Assembly: GCF_025833875.1 (NCBI RefSeq)
Contig: NZ_JAOYOD010000001.1
Span: forward strand, 5,305,501-5,369,500
DNA length: 64,000 nucleotides
Direction: 5' to 3'
DNA from: Reichenbachiella ulvae
GTDB lineage: Bacteria; Bacteroidota; Bacteroidia; Cytophagales; Cyclobacteriaceae
Part shown: positions 8,874-19,100 of the stretch, in pieces
Layout: each line of letters begins with the position of its first letter
Numbering within the stretch: the first letter of the stretch is position 1
Made by a program: the position numbers and the translations under genes
The notes under the pieces: model-generated
The model's input: only the letters and a program-made list of their open reading frames with translations
Told to the model about the DNA's origin: nothing
Databases searched by the model: none

Positions 8874-9437
8874 ATGGAACCTTTTGAGTACGTCGTTGCA
8901 ATGACTTCTTTGATACTGGGTCTGGCAATGGCTCAGATTCTGAATGGAATAGCAGATATGGTCTCTAACTATAGCCGTATCAAATTTAGCTTTTCTCATA
9001 CTGTGATGATAGTCATATTGTTTATGGTTACACTACAGGATTGGTGGTACAGCTACCAATATTCCAAACATATCGAAGTGTGGACTTTTCCTACTTTAAT
9101 GGCGATTTTGTCTTTCCCAATTATTCTGTTTCTTGAAGTGAGGCTATTGTTCCCGACGGGAACAAGAAGTCAGGAATTGGATATGGATGTTTATTTCTAT
9201 CAGAACTATCGATGGATTTATACGCTTTTTGTTATTACCATTCTGATCAGCATAGCGCAGAACATGTACTTTTCTGGATACACCTTAATTGAGGAGATTC
9301 CCTTATTTATCTATGCTGGCGTTTACCTGATATTTATTTTCGCTGATTTTAAAAACAAACTGTATCATGATGTGTTCATGGTAGCACAGCTGTTTGTTTG
9401 GCTCAGTTTTATGATATTGGATCCGACTACACTTTAG
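8874..9437 (+). CDS. Polytopic membrane protein of unknown function
   Basis: A 187-residue hydrophobic protein with about five to six predicted membrane segments (roughly 5-27, 40-55, 70-90, 115-135, 143-160, 165-182) and little soluble sequence. No catalytic or transport motif was recognised. It starts 68 bases after the VWA gene on the same strand and ends 17 bases from the convergent desulfhydrase gene. An ATG at 8874 fits the first membrane helix. It looks like a genuine gene from its codon usage and uninterrupted helix pattern. Confidence 0.75.
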   Translation: MEPFEYVVAMTSLILGLAMAQILNGIADMVSNYSRIKFSFSHTVMIVILFMVTLQDWWYSYQYSKHIEVWTFPTLMAILSFPIILFLEVRLLFPTGTRSQELDMDVYFYQNYRWIYTLFVITILISIAQNMYFSGYTLIEEIPLFIYAGVYLIFIFADFKNKLYHDVFMVAQLFVWLSFMILDPTTL

Positions 9438-9454
9438 GTCAGTCGATAAGCGAA

Positions 9455-10366
9455 TTAAGCTTTCAATTCCAGCCCATATTTTTCATTGAATCCAGCAATC
9501 CCCTGCAGTCCGCCGGTGTGTACTGCTATGATAGTTTTGCCTGATTCGAACTTGTCTTTTTTGATTCGGTCATACAGACCATACATCATTTTGCCTGTGT
9601 AGATCGGGTCTAAGGCGATCTGGTGTTTGTTGTAAAATTCCTGTATGAACTCGATCAATTTGGGATCATGCTTGGCATAGCCGCCAAAGTCATAGTCATG
9701 AATGATCTCCTTTCGGGAATGGAACTCTGGAGACAGCAATTGTCCGACTTCTTTTTCTAAATAACCTTCCCCGCTCAAGGAAGCAAAACCCAGTGCCTTC
9801 TGGTGTGGGTGAAGGCCCGAGGCTAGACCTGCTAAAGTACCGCCAGTACCCACCGGACAGGTGATGTAGTCAAAGTCGATTTCTATTTCGTTCAGAATCT
9901 CTTTTACCCCCTGGATCGCCAGGTGATTGCTGCCGCCTTCTGGAATGATGAACGCGCTGTATTCTTGCTGATGCATGCTGAGCCAGTGAGGACTGGTTCT
10001 GAACATGTAGTCTGGTCTACTGACGAATAGCAATTGCATGCCGTTTTCGTGAGCCTTCCTTAGGGTTGGGTTGGAGTTTTCGTTGAGCTCCTCACCACGG
10101 ATCACCCCGATCGCATGAAAGCCAAAACGTTTGGCTGCAGCAGCAGTAGCAGCTATGTGGTTAGAATAGGCTCCCCCAAAAGTCAAAACGATTTCCTTGC
10201 CCTGCTCTTTTGCCTTGATCAGGTTGTATTTGAGCTTTCTCCATTTGTTCCCGGATATTTCGGGATCAATCAAATCTTCACGCTTTATATACAGCTTGAG
10301 ATTCTTCTCTTGGAGCAATTCATCCTCGATAGCAACGAGTGGAGTGGGATCGGATTTTTCAAACAT
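9455..10366 (-). CDS. PLP-dependent D-cysteine desulfhydrase / ACC deaminase family protein
   Basis: A 303-residue fold-type II PLP enzyme. The cofactor lysine lies in ISGNKWRKLKYN (about residues 37-48), followed by GGAYSNH, a substrate/PLP contact motif, and a glycine-rich phosphate loop around CPVGTGGTLAGL. Family members either deaminate 1-aminocyclopropane-1-carboxylate or break down D-cysteine to pyruvate, H2S and ammonia; most bacterial homologues of this type act on D-cysteine. The ATG at 10366 is preferred over the in-frame TTG two codons upstream. Which substrate is used cannot be read from the sequence. Confidence 0.88.
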   Translation of the reverse strand: MFEKSDPTPLVAIEDELLQEKNLKLYIKREDLIDPEISGNKWRKLKYNLIKAKEQGKEIVLTFGGAYSNHIAATAAAAKRFGFHAIGVIRGEELNENSNPTLRKAHENGMQLLFVSRPDYMFRTSPHWLSMHQQEYSAFIIPEGGSNHLAIQGVKEILNEIEIDFDYITCPVGTGGTLAGLASGLHPHQKALGFASLSGEGYLEKEVGQLLSPEFHSRKEIIHDYDFGGYAKHDPKLIEFIQEFYNKHQIALDPIYTGKMMYGLYDRIKKDKFESGKTIIAVHTGGLQGIAGFNEKYGLELKA

Positions 10367-10450
10367 AATCAAATCTAGGAAGGAGCAGATTAAATATCCA
10401 AGAATGCCTGGATTTTCAATGCTTCATGAAAGCAATTTGGGTTATAATAC

Positions 10451-10984
10451 TTACTTTAATTCTTCTAATACTTCTTGCGTAATGTCCATTACATCAGATA
10501 CATCGAAGACCGGCATTTTCTTGTCTTTGAAGTAATTGGCATAAAGCTGCTTGACATAGGCATCTGTAAAGTCGTCCTCCCACATGAAATCCTTGGCCAA
10601 TTGTGGGAAGTTGTTGAGTATCGCACTGTCCGAGACGTCCAACATGGTACGAAGCACACGTAAGAATTTCACCTCGTCTTCTTTTACCTCCAAATCAGCA
10701 TAAATGATATCGACAGCTACTTGTATCATTTGCAATTGCTCTTCGTCGCTGAGGTGTGCGCGGTGAACCTTTCGGAAAAAATCTTTGAGATACTCTGTTC
10801 CTATTCGATTGATTTTTCCCAGCATTTCTTCTAACTCCTTATCGACTTCAACCTGACCAAAAAGGTATTTTTCCTGGGCCATTTTCATAATTGAAACGAT
10901 TTCTTTCTTGTCGATATGGCCATCGCAAGTCATAAAAGAAAAGGCCGTACGAAGCAGTAAGTGGGGGAAATTGTTATCGGGCAT
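10451..10984 (-). CDS. TerB-like (tellurite-resistance fold) protein
   Basis: A 177-residue soluble, alpha-helical acidic protein. The N-terminal segment LLRTAFSFMTCDGHIDKKE (residues 10-28) and the later VDIIYADLEVKEDEVKFL match the repeated helical, acidic pattern of TerB domains, which bind divalent metal ions and occur in stress and co-chaperone proteins. It does not carry a DnaJ domain. It is divergent from the EamA transporter gene (74-base gap) and 84 bases upstream of the desulfhydrase gene on the same strand. There is no tellurite operon here, so tellurite resistance should not be inferred. Confidence 0.75.
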   Translation of the reverse strand: MPDNNFPHLLLRTAFSFMTCDGHIDKKEIVSIMKMAQEKYLFGQVEVDKELEEMLGKINRIGTEYLKDFFRKVHRAHLSDEEQLQMIQVAVDIIYADLEVKEDEVKFLRVLRTMLDVSDSAILNNFPQLAKDFMWEDDFTDAYVKQLYANYFKDKKMPVFDVSDVMDITQEVLEELK

Positions 10985-11058
10985 TGCTGTTTATTTTAAT
11001 TATGGTGATTAAATCTAAGGTTTTTTTGTTGAAAAAATTAAACAACGGAGTGAATTGA

Positions 11059-11997
11059 TTGCCGGCGATTGCCAAGGATAATCCTCTGATATTTTCTAAT
11101 ATTGAACTTCATTTCGAGAAAAGCACTTTGGACAAGAAGATATTTCAATTTCTACAATTAGGTCTGGCCATATTGATCATGAGTTCTTCGGGGACTTTGG
11201 GACGCTATATCGGTATCCCTCCGGAGCAAACAATCTGGGTCAGATGTGTCATCGGAGCGCTTACCCTGCTTCTCGTTTTGAAAGTACGAAATACGCCAGT
11301 TTCTATTGGCTGGGGGAGAACCTTTCGTCGTGTGGTGATTGGCGCTTTGTTTTTAGGCGGTCATTGGGTGACTTATTTTTATGCTTTGCAATATACCTCG
11401 GTAGCGATCGGGATGCTGTCACTTTTTACTTATCCTGTGATCACGGCTTTGCTGGAACCTCTGATGCTGGGGTATAAGCACCAATGGACGGATGTGTTGA
11501 TTGCCTTATTTGCTTTTAGTGGAGTGTTTTTCCTCGTGCCAGAATATAGCCTCGGTAATCAGGTGACGATTGGGATTGCTTGTGGAGTGGTATCCGCCTT
11601 GTGCTACTCCCTACGCAACATTCTGATGAAGAAAAATGTAGGAGAGCATTCTGGCGTGACTTTGATGTTTTATCAGTTGTCCGTGCTAAGCCTGGTTTTG
11701 TTTCCCGTCATGTACATGGGGGATTTTGGTTCAAACTGGGATGGAGTCTTGGATAGCTGGAAATCTCTCTTGTTGCTTGGGGTTTTGACTACCGCTACAG
11801 GTCATACCTTGTTTGTCTTAAGTTTCAGGTATTTTTCTATTACTGCTATTAGTATCATTAGCAGTTTGACTCCATTGTTCGGTATTGTTTTAGGCATCAT
11901 ATTCCTTTCAGAAATCCCTCAGGGTAGAGTGCTGATAGGAGGGGCTATCATTCTCGCAACCGTGATCATAGAGAGCATTCGCTCTGCTAAAAAATAG
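11059..11997 (+). CDS. EamA/DMT-superfamily transporter
   Basis: A 312-residue inner-membrane protein with about ten hydrophobic helices arranged as two EamA repeats (about 28-160 and 170-305), the layout of drug/metabolite exporters for amino acids, nucleosides or similar small molecules. The first repeat includes GALFLGGHWVTYFYALQYTS and the second TTATGHTLFVLSFRY. The start is uncertain: TTG at 11059 is used, while a second in-frame TTG at 11128 would still keep the first membrane helix. Substrate is not predictable. Confidence 0.85.
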   Translation: MPAIAKDNPLIFSNIELHFEKSTLDKKIFQFLQLGLAILIMSSSGTLGRYIGIPPEQTIWVRCVIGALTLLLVLKVRNTPVSIGWGRTFRRVVIGALFLGGHWVTYFYALQYTSVAIGMLSLFTYPVITALLEPLMLGYKHQWTDVLIALFAFSGVFFLVPEYSLGNQVTIGIACGVVSALCYSLRNILMKKNVGEHSGVTLMFYQLSVLSLVLFPVMYMGDFGSNWDGVLDSWKSLLLLGVLTTATGHTLFVLSFRYFSITAISIISSLTPLFGIVLGIIFLSEIPQGRVLIGGAIILATVIIESIRSAKK

Positions 11998-12320
11998 GTG
12001 GCAGAATCGTATAGTTATTGGTTGCTTAGATGCGTTTTGCCATGCCCAAATTCTGATAGACTGCTGGGTACACCTGTATGCATCTCCTCGTTTTTGATTC
12101 AAGAGACTTACCGCAAGCGATATACCTCATTTGGGGTAGGGTGAAATTGTATTATTTTAATAATACTTTGCTCTATATTGATAGAAGTCAAATAGTTAGC
12201 AGGATATATCCTTTTCAGTATATAAATTGATATTTTTGAACGTTCTGTTTTTTGTTAAAATGGATGAACTATTTGTTCGCTTTGACAAAATATTATTTTA
12301 GGTACTAACTAATTAACTAT
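11998..12320. other. Intergenic region upstream of the adhesin operon
   Basis: AT-rich from about 12150. A TATTTTTG at 12231-12238 fits the Bacteroidota -7 consensus TAnnTTTG, but no matching -33 element is obvious. No RNA gene or convincing ORF was seen; a short coding-like stretch around 12030-12075 on the plus strand could be chance. Confidence 0.35.
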
Positions 12321-13088
12321 ATGGCATACGCTTACCAACGAAGAATTTTGATGCTGTTTTTTGGTTCTTTGTTTTTTGTACTTTCCGAAGTACAAGCACA
12401 AAGCATCGAAAATGTACAGGTAGAAGTAGATGGGGACAATATCAATGTTTCTTTTGATCTGGGCTATAAATCTAGTATTCAGGAGAAATATGACATTGAG
12501 ATTTATTCTTCCAGGGATAATTATTCAAAGCCACTTACTGTCAAGGAGGGACAGTTGAAAGACGTGCCTGCCATCAATAGACGAATGGTCTATGTGCTGG
12601 ATGGTATGGAAAACTTTGCCGAGTTCAAAGGCGAGGTTGATTTCCAGATAGTGGCAACTATGGTATACGCACCTATAGTCATAGACAGACCTTATCAATC
12701 AGAAAAGTACAAGCGAGGTAGCATGGTACAGGTCAAGTGGCATGGAGGGATTGAAAATGAAACTTTCAATGTAGACCTATACAAAGACGGGGTGAAGATG
12801 CAAACCCTTGATCAAAACAATGAATTCGGTAGCTACAGCTGGATGATGCCTAAAAAACAGAAAAAGGGCAATTATAAAATCGCCATACAATCAGAAAAGA
12901 ATTCTTTGAACAGGGTGTTGAGTCCAGAGTTCAAGGTGAAAGCACGAGTTCCTTTTATTGTCAAAGTACTTCCTGTACTAGCTGCTGGTGCAGCGGCCTA
13001 TTATGTGTTTGGTATGCAGGGTGGTGAGCCTGGTGGTGGAGGCGGAGGTGATGTCAATTCATTACCAGATCCACCAGCATTGCCTTAA
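12321..13088 (+). CDS. Exported Kre9/KNH-like Ig-domain protein with glycine-rich tail
   Basis: A 255-residue protein with a signal peptide ending near residue 26 (VQAQ). Residues about 28-115 form a beta-rich domain. Residues 120-195 match the Kre9/KNH-type Ig-like pattern: a proline-tyrosine start (IDRPYQ), RGSMVQVKW, VDLYKDG, SYSWMMP and a closing GNYKIAIQ. A hydrophobic helix at about 210-232 is followed by a Gly-rich stretch and a proline-rich end (LPDPPALP). It has no T9SS sorting domain, so it is probably held in the periplasm or outer membrane. It precedes the giant adhesin by 44 bases on the same strand. Inference: an accessory or assembly factor for the adhesin. Confidence 0.78.
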   Translation: MAYAYQRRILMLFFGSLFFVLSEVQAQSIENVQVEVDGDNINVSFDLGYKSSIQEKYDIEIYSSRDNYSKPLTVKEGQLKDVPAINRRMVYVLDGMENFAEFKGEVDFQIVATMVYAPIVIDRPYQSEKYKRGSMVQVKWHGGIENETFNVDLYKDGVKMQTLDQNNEFGSYSWMMPKKQKKGNYKIAIQSEKNSLNRVLSPEFKVKARVPFIVKVLPVLAAGAAAYYVFGMQGGEPGGGGGGDVNSLPDPPALP

Positions 13089-13132
13089 CCCATTCAATCA
13101 GTACTATTAAAAGGAAAGAATTCGTCTTAATT

Positions 13133-16100
13133 ATGAAAATAATGACAAAAAATATAAAGCCCACCTTCCACTTGATGCTTTTGATAACGATAGTATCTAC
13201 TTTGATCTCAAGTTCAGTTTATGGTCAGTGGAGTACTGCCACGCTTTCAGAGGCACGGTCACATATGGCAGCAGCAAGTGTTGGAACTAAAGTATTGTTT
13301 GCGGGGGGGATTAATGCTGCATCTACCTCAGCGGTAGTCGATATTTATGATAGTAGTACCGATGCTTGGACTACAGCTACCTTATCACAGGATAGGCAGC
13401 TGTTGAGTGCAACTACTGTAGGAGATAAGGTGATTTTTGCTGGAGGTTATAATTCAACTTCAGCAACGAACTCAGCAGTAGTCGATATTTATGATAATAG
13501 TACCGATACTTGGAGCACAGCATCTCTTACGGAAGCTCGCAGGCTTTTGTGTGCAACTACTGTAGGAGACAAAGCTATTTTTGCAGGTGGTTATAATGGT
13601 GCTTCTTCGGCAGTAGTCGATATTTATGATAATAGTACAGGAATTTGGTCTACAGCCACACTTTCGGTTGCTCGTGAGCAATTGAGTGCAACTACAGTTG
13701 GGAACAAGGCTTTTTTTGCAGGAGGGTCAGGACCATCTTCTAGGGTCGATATTTATGACAATAGTACAGGAACTTGGACTACTTCAACACTTTCTGAAGC
13801 GCGGTATTTTTTGAGTGCAACAACAGTTGGTGATAAGGCCATATTTGCTGGTGGGTGGAATGCATCTGTTAGATTAGCTACCGTCGATATTTACAATAAT
13901 AGTACTGATACATGGAGTACAACATCTCTTTCTGTAGCACGTGATCAATTGACTGCTGTAAATCTTGGAAGTAAGGCCTTTTTTGCTGGTGGTAAAACAG
14001 CTGGGTCTGTATGGTCATCTAATATAGATATTTATGATAATCTTACGAATACTTGGAGTAGTGCGGCTTTATCTGAAGCGCGCGCCTGGTTTGGGGCTGC
14101 AAGTGTTGGGGATCAAGTGTTTTTTGCCGGAGGAGAAATAGGTAGTTCTACATACACTTCGACTGTAGACATATATACCCTAACCTTAGAGGATAAATTG
14201 CTAGCTAGCTACCCTTTCTCAGGAAATGCTACTGACGCGACTGGTAACGGCTATGACGGTGTTTTGAACGGAACAATGGTTGGTACAGCAGATCGGTTTG
14301 GATTAGCTGATCAGGCATACCAGTTTGATGGGGTAGATGATTTTGTGGAATTGTCAGGAAGTACTTCTATGCCTTCTACAGATGGTAGTATTACTGTTTC
14401 TGCCTGGATCAAACCAAGTAGCTTCCCGGAAGGTGAGACAACTATCGCATCCAATTATGATAATACCAGTGGTTTTGATTTTCTACTTTCTAGTAATGGA
14501 GGTACTCAGGCCAATGAACTCAAAGTAGAGGTTTTCGGAGGAGGTTTTCTTTTTGGAGGGCTTCCAGCTTTGAACGCTTGGAGTCATGTAGTGATGACCT
14601 GGAAATCTGGAACGGGTGTTAAAACCTACCTAAATGGTACAGAGGTAGGAGTACTCAATACTACCAATACTGCCGATGCTTTTAACTCTACCCTTCCAAT
14701 AACACTCGGAGATGCTTTAACGCATGCGTTTTTTTCTGGGGCGATGGATGAAGTTAAAATCTATAACTACGCATTAACAGCCTCGGAGGTTACTAATCTA
14801 TACAATGATGAAGCGCCTACTGAACTAATAGCCGATTATTCCTTCACAGGAAATGCCAATGATGCTACGGGCTATAACAATAATGGAGCACTTGGTGATG
14901 GTGTTACAGCTACTACCTTCCCGACATTAACTACAGATAGAGATGCTACTGCAGGTGCGGCCTACTCCTTCGATGGAGGTGACTATATCGCTGTGCCGAC
15001 TTCTGGTTCGTTTTCCATTGGGACGGCTACCGATATTTCTGTATCAGGTTGGTTCAAAACTACTACCCAGGGAGTGCTGTTTGATAAGTCTGATGGAACA
15101 GTAGGTTATTTTGCAATGGTTCAGTCAGATGGCTCAATCTACTGGTACATGGTCAATGGAGCGACAAGCTTCAGTCTGACAAGCGCCACCGGATTTGCTG
15201 ATGATGCCTGGCATCACTACACTGTGATTGCTGACAGAGATGCCGGAATGCAGATTTACATCGATGGGGCATTGAGTACCAGTAATTCTTCCTTAACTAA
15301 TGTGATCAACCCAGATGGTGTAGAGGACTTTTTGATTGGTGTAGCAGGCGGTGTGGATAATACTGGTTTGGATTTTTTCTTTAACGGTAGCCTGGATGAC
15401 ATAGCTGTTTATACCAAGGCACTTACTGCTAGCGAGGTTACAGATTTGTATGGAGTAGCAGCCAGTACAGAAACAGACTTTCTGACTTTTACTGCAACTG
15501 CAGCAGCTAACAACTCTGACTATGTATACAGCACGACGATAGACACAGACTTACATACTATTCGGATAGAATTGGATGCATTGGCTGATCCTGCTGATTT
15601 GACTTTTGATTTTACACTTTCCACTGGCGCTACTGCTACTGTGGATGGATTGAGCCGTACCAGCGGGGTATCAGATGACTACAGTTCTCCGGTTACTTAT
15701 ACAATCACGGCTCAAGATGGAGTAACTACTCAAGCTTGGGAAGTATCTAGCTACTATGGTATAGATGAGGATGCGACATTGAGTTCATTTTCCTTCCCAG
15801 AGCAAACAGGTACAGCAACCATCGGTAGCAATACAGTAGATATAGAGGTAGCATTTGGAACAGATGTAACTGCCCTGGTGGCTAGTTTTGAGACTACTGG
15901 AGGAGGTCCGGTAGATATCGGAGGTGTCGCTCAAACCAGCGGAACAACAGCGAATGATTTTACAAACTCAGTAGTATACACGGTCACTTCCAACAATGGC
16001 AATGTGACGCAAGATTATACGGTTACAGTGACAGTGGCAGATGGTTTATTGGCTTACTATTCATTCGATGCTGGAGATGCTACTGACGACAGTGGTAATG

Positions 16101-19100
16101 GCAGAACAGGGGACCTGGGAGATGGAGTGACAGCTACAACCTTCCCAACCTTAACTGCAGATAGAGATGGTGTAGCCAGTCAGGCTTTTTCATTCGATGG
16201 AGGAGATTATATAGCTGTGCCTCATGATGCAGGATTCAATTGGGGAACAGATGTGGATGTGACTGCCATGTGTTGGTTCAATACTACCTCTACGACTTAT
16301 GGTGATTTGATCTTCAAAGAAGACGGAACGAATGGTTTAATAGTAGCCATTGATGCCACTGGGACAATCAATTTATATGGCGGAGAATTCCTAACCAGTA
16401 ATACCACAGGACTGAATGATGGTACCTGGCACCATGTGGCTGTAGTACTCGATAGAGATCAAGGGATGGCCATCTATTTAGATGGCGCGTTTGATGCGGG
16501 AAATGCATTGGCAACTAACATTTATAATTTTACCGATACACGTGAGTTTTTGATAGGCTCTGGTCAGGATATATCCAGTGTTAAAAATACTTTCTATACT
16601 GGAGCCATTGACAATGTTAGAATTTACGATGAGTTCATCGGGGTGAATGCCATTCAAGATGTGTTTGTCAGTGAAGGAGGGTCTTTACCTTCTATTGTTG
16701 CTCCGGTGGTCGATGCACCTTTCAATTTGACCAATACTACTTTTGATTTGTCATGGGGTGCAGTTACTGATGCAACAGGATACAATGTACAGGTAGCCAC
16801 GGATGATGTTTTTACCTCACCAGTGATCGATCAGGCAGTGACCGAAACGACCTTTACTGCCACAGGATTGACTCAAGGTACGAGTTACTTCGCCAGAGTC
16901 AATGCAACAGATGGCGTTAATACTTCAGCCTATTCTAACACCGTTGAGGCGCTTACCACGAACTATAGCTCTTCGACAGATTCAGCGGCCCTCGTTACAT
17001 TCTATGGTAGTACCGCTGGAGAAGCATGGGTCAATGGTTGGAATGTTTCCCAGCCAATGGATACCTGGTATGGAGTCACTTTGGATGCCAATAGAAGAGT
17101 CACGGATTTGATTTTGCCAGATAATAATCTCTCTGGTTCTTTACCCGCTGAAATTGGGGATCTTACTGAGTTAAGAAATCTGTCGATTCATTCTAATTCG
17201 ATAGCGGGAACGATCCCAACAGAGATTGGAAATCTTTCTAAGCTGGAAATTTTGAGCATCAGTCTCAATGAGTTTGAAGGTAGCATTCCAGCTGAGATTG
17301 GGAATTTGAGCAATTTGATTGAAATCTACCTTAACAATAACAACTTAACAGGAACCATACCAGCTAGTTTAGGTCAGCTTTCTAATTTGAATTTATTGTA
17401 CTTGTATAGAAATCAGCTTACTGGAACCATACCAGTAGAGCTAGGTAATCTGACAAACGCAGCGGATATAGCCATTTCGTTCAATAACCTAACGGGAGCA
17501 GTTCCAGCGGAACTTGCTAATTTGACCAATCTTGAAGGGCTCTATCTAAATAATAACGAATTTACTTCTATCCCTGATTTGAGTGCTCTTCCGTTTACTG
17601 TAGAAAAAGGACTTTATGTCCGTTACAATAAAATAGGTTTTGCGGATATAGTTGCCAATATGGGGATAGCCAATGCTGGGAACACCTATGTCTATCATCC
17701 TCAGCTCATAGAGCAGGAGGAGTTGATAGAGGTGGCCAATGGAGTCACTGCCAACTTGAGTACGACGGAATCATACGCAGGTACTGTCTACCAATGGTTC
17801 TATAACAACGACACGATTCCTGGAGCTACTGCGATAGATTATTCTTTTGTAATGGCCGATGGCTTAGAAGGTGCCTACACAGTGAGAATGACCAATACCG
17901 CAGCACCCAATTTGATTATCAGTCGTGCCAATTATTTGGTTAGTGATGGTGTGAATGCGGCTCCTGTAGGGGTTAATCTTTCCACTAGCTCTGTTTTTGA
18001 CTTTCATGAAGTAGGTACAACCGTGGCTAACTTGAGTACAGAGGATGACCCGGGAGACACCCATACCTTCACTTTGGTTGCCGGTACTGGAGATACTCAC
18101 AATGCATTCTTTAGTATTACCGAGAATGAATTGATATTAGAGACCGCTTTGGATTTTGATGTAAATCCGATATTAAATATTCGATTGGCCGTAGAAGATG
18201 CCTTGGGATTAAGTGACACAACTCAAGTTCAACTAGAGGTCATTCCTGAAATCATCTGTCAAAACGAGGTATTGACAGCTAGTCAAGGCACCTTTAATGA
18301 TGGCAGTAATGAATATGAATATCAAAATGGTTTTAGCTGTTCATGGTTGATAGAGGGAAGTACAGGACAAAAGATCACCCTTGGTTTTAACTCATTTGAT
18401 ACTGAATTAGATTATGATTTTGTAACCATTTATGACGGTAGCGATACGGGTGCTCCTGTTTTAGGTAGATTCTCAGGACAATCTATTCCTAGTGAGCTTA
18501 CCTCAACTGGCAATACCATGTTGGTGGTATTCGAATCGGATCAATTGGTGGTATCACAAGGCTGGGAAGCATATTATACCATCTTTTCGGATGTTTTGGA
18601 GCCACTATCTAAGTTTGGTGATGCAGATGGTATAGGTGGATTTGGAGCAGATGATTTTTCTGATCAGGTATCCACGGAAATGACCATCGAGTTTTTAGTG
18701 AATGTAGATCAGTTTCCTGCTGCTGGAGTTTATGGGCAGTTTGTGCAACTACAAAATACAAATATTCAGTATATCGAAGATGAAGCTCAGACATTTAGGA
18801 ATGTAGAGTTTCATACAGGAGATGGTGAGGCAGGTTCTGTGGATAGCTGGACTGCTGTGAATGATACTGAACTAGGAGGTTTTGATCCAGGCAAATGGTA
18901 TCATTTTGCTTTCGTTTACTCGAATGGGATGAAATACATTTATATGAATGGATTTTTAGTAAAGGAAGAGGCTTTTGAATGGTTGAATGGAGGTAATGTT
19001 TCGCGATTGGATGTGGTGCCAAATATGGATGCCAAGATCGACGAGCTTAGATTCTGGAATATAGCCAGAACACAAACTGAGATTTCTAATAACCTTCAAA

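Noticed and set aside
10451..10984. Tellurite resistance determinant
   Set aside because: The TerB-like fold alone does not imply resistance; no terZACDE genes are present.
12000..12110. Short coding-like frames upstream of the adhesin operon
   Set aside because: Too short, without start or family signal; cannot be told from chance.
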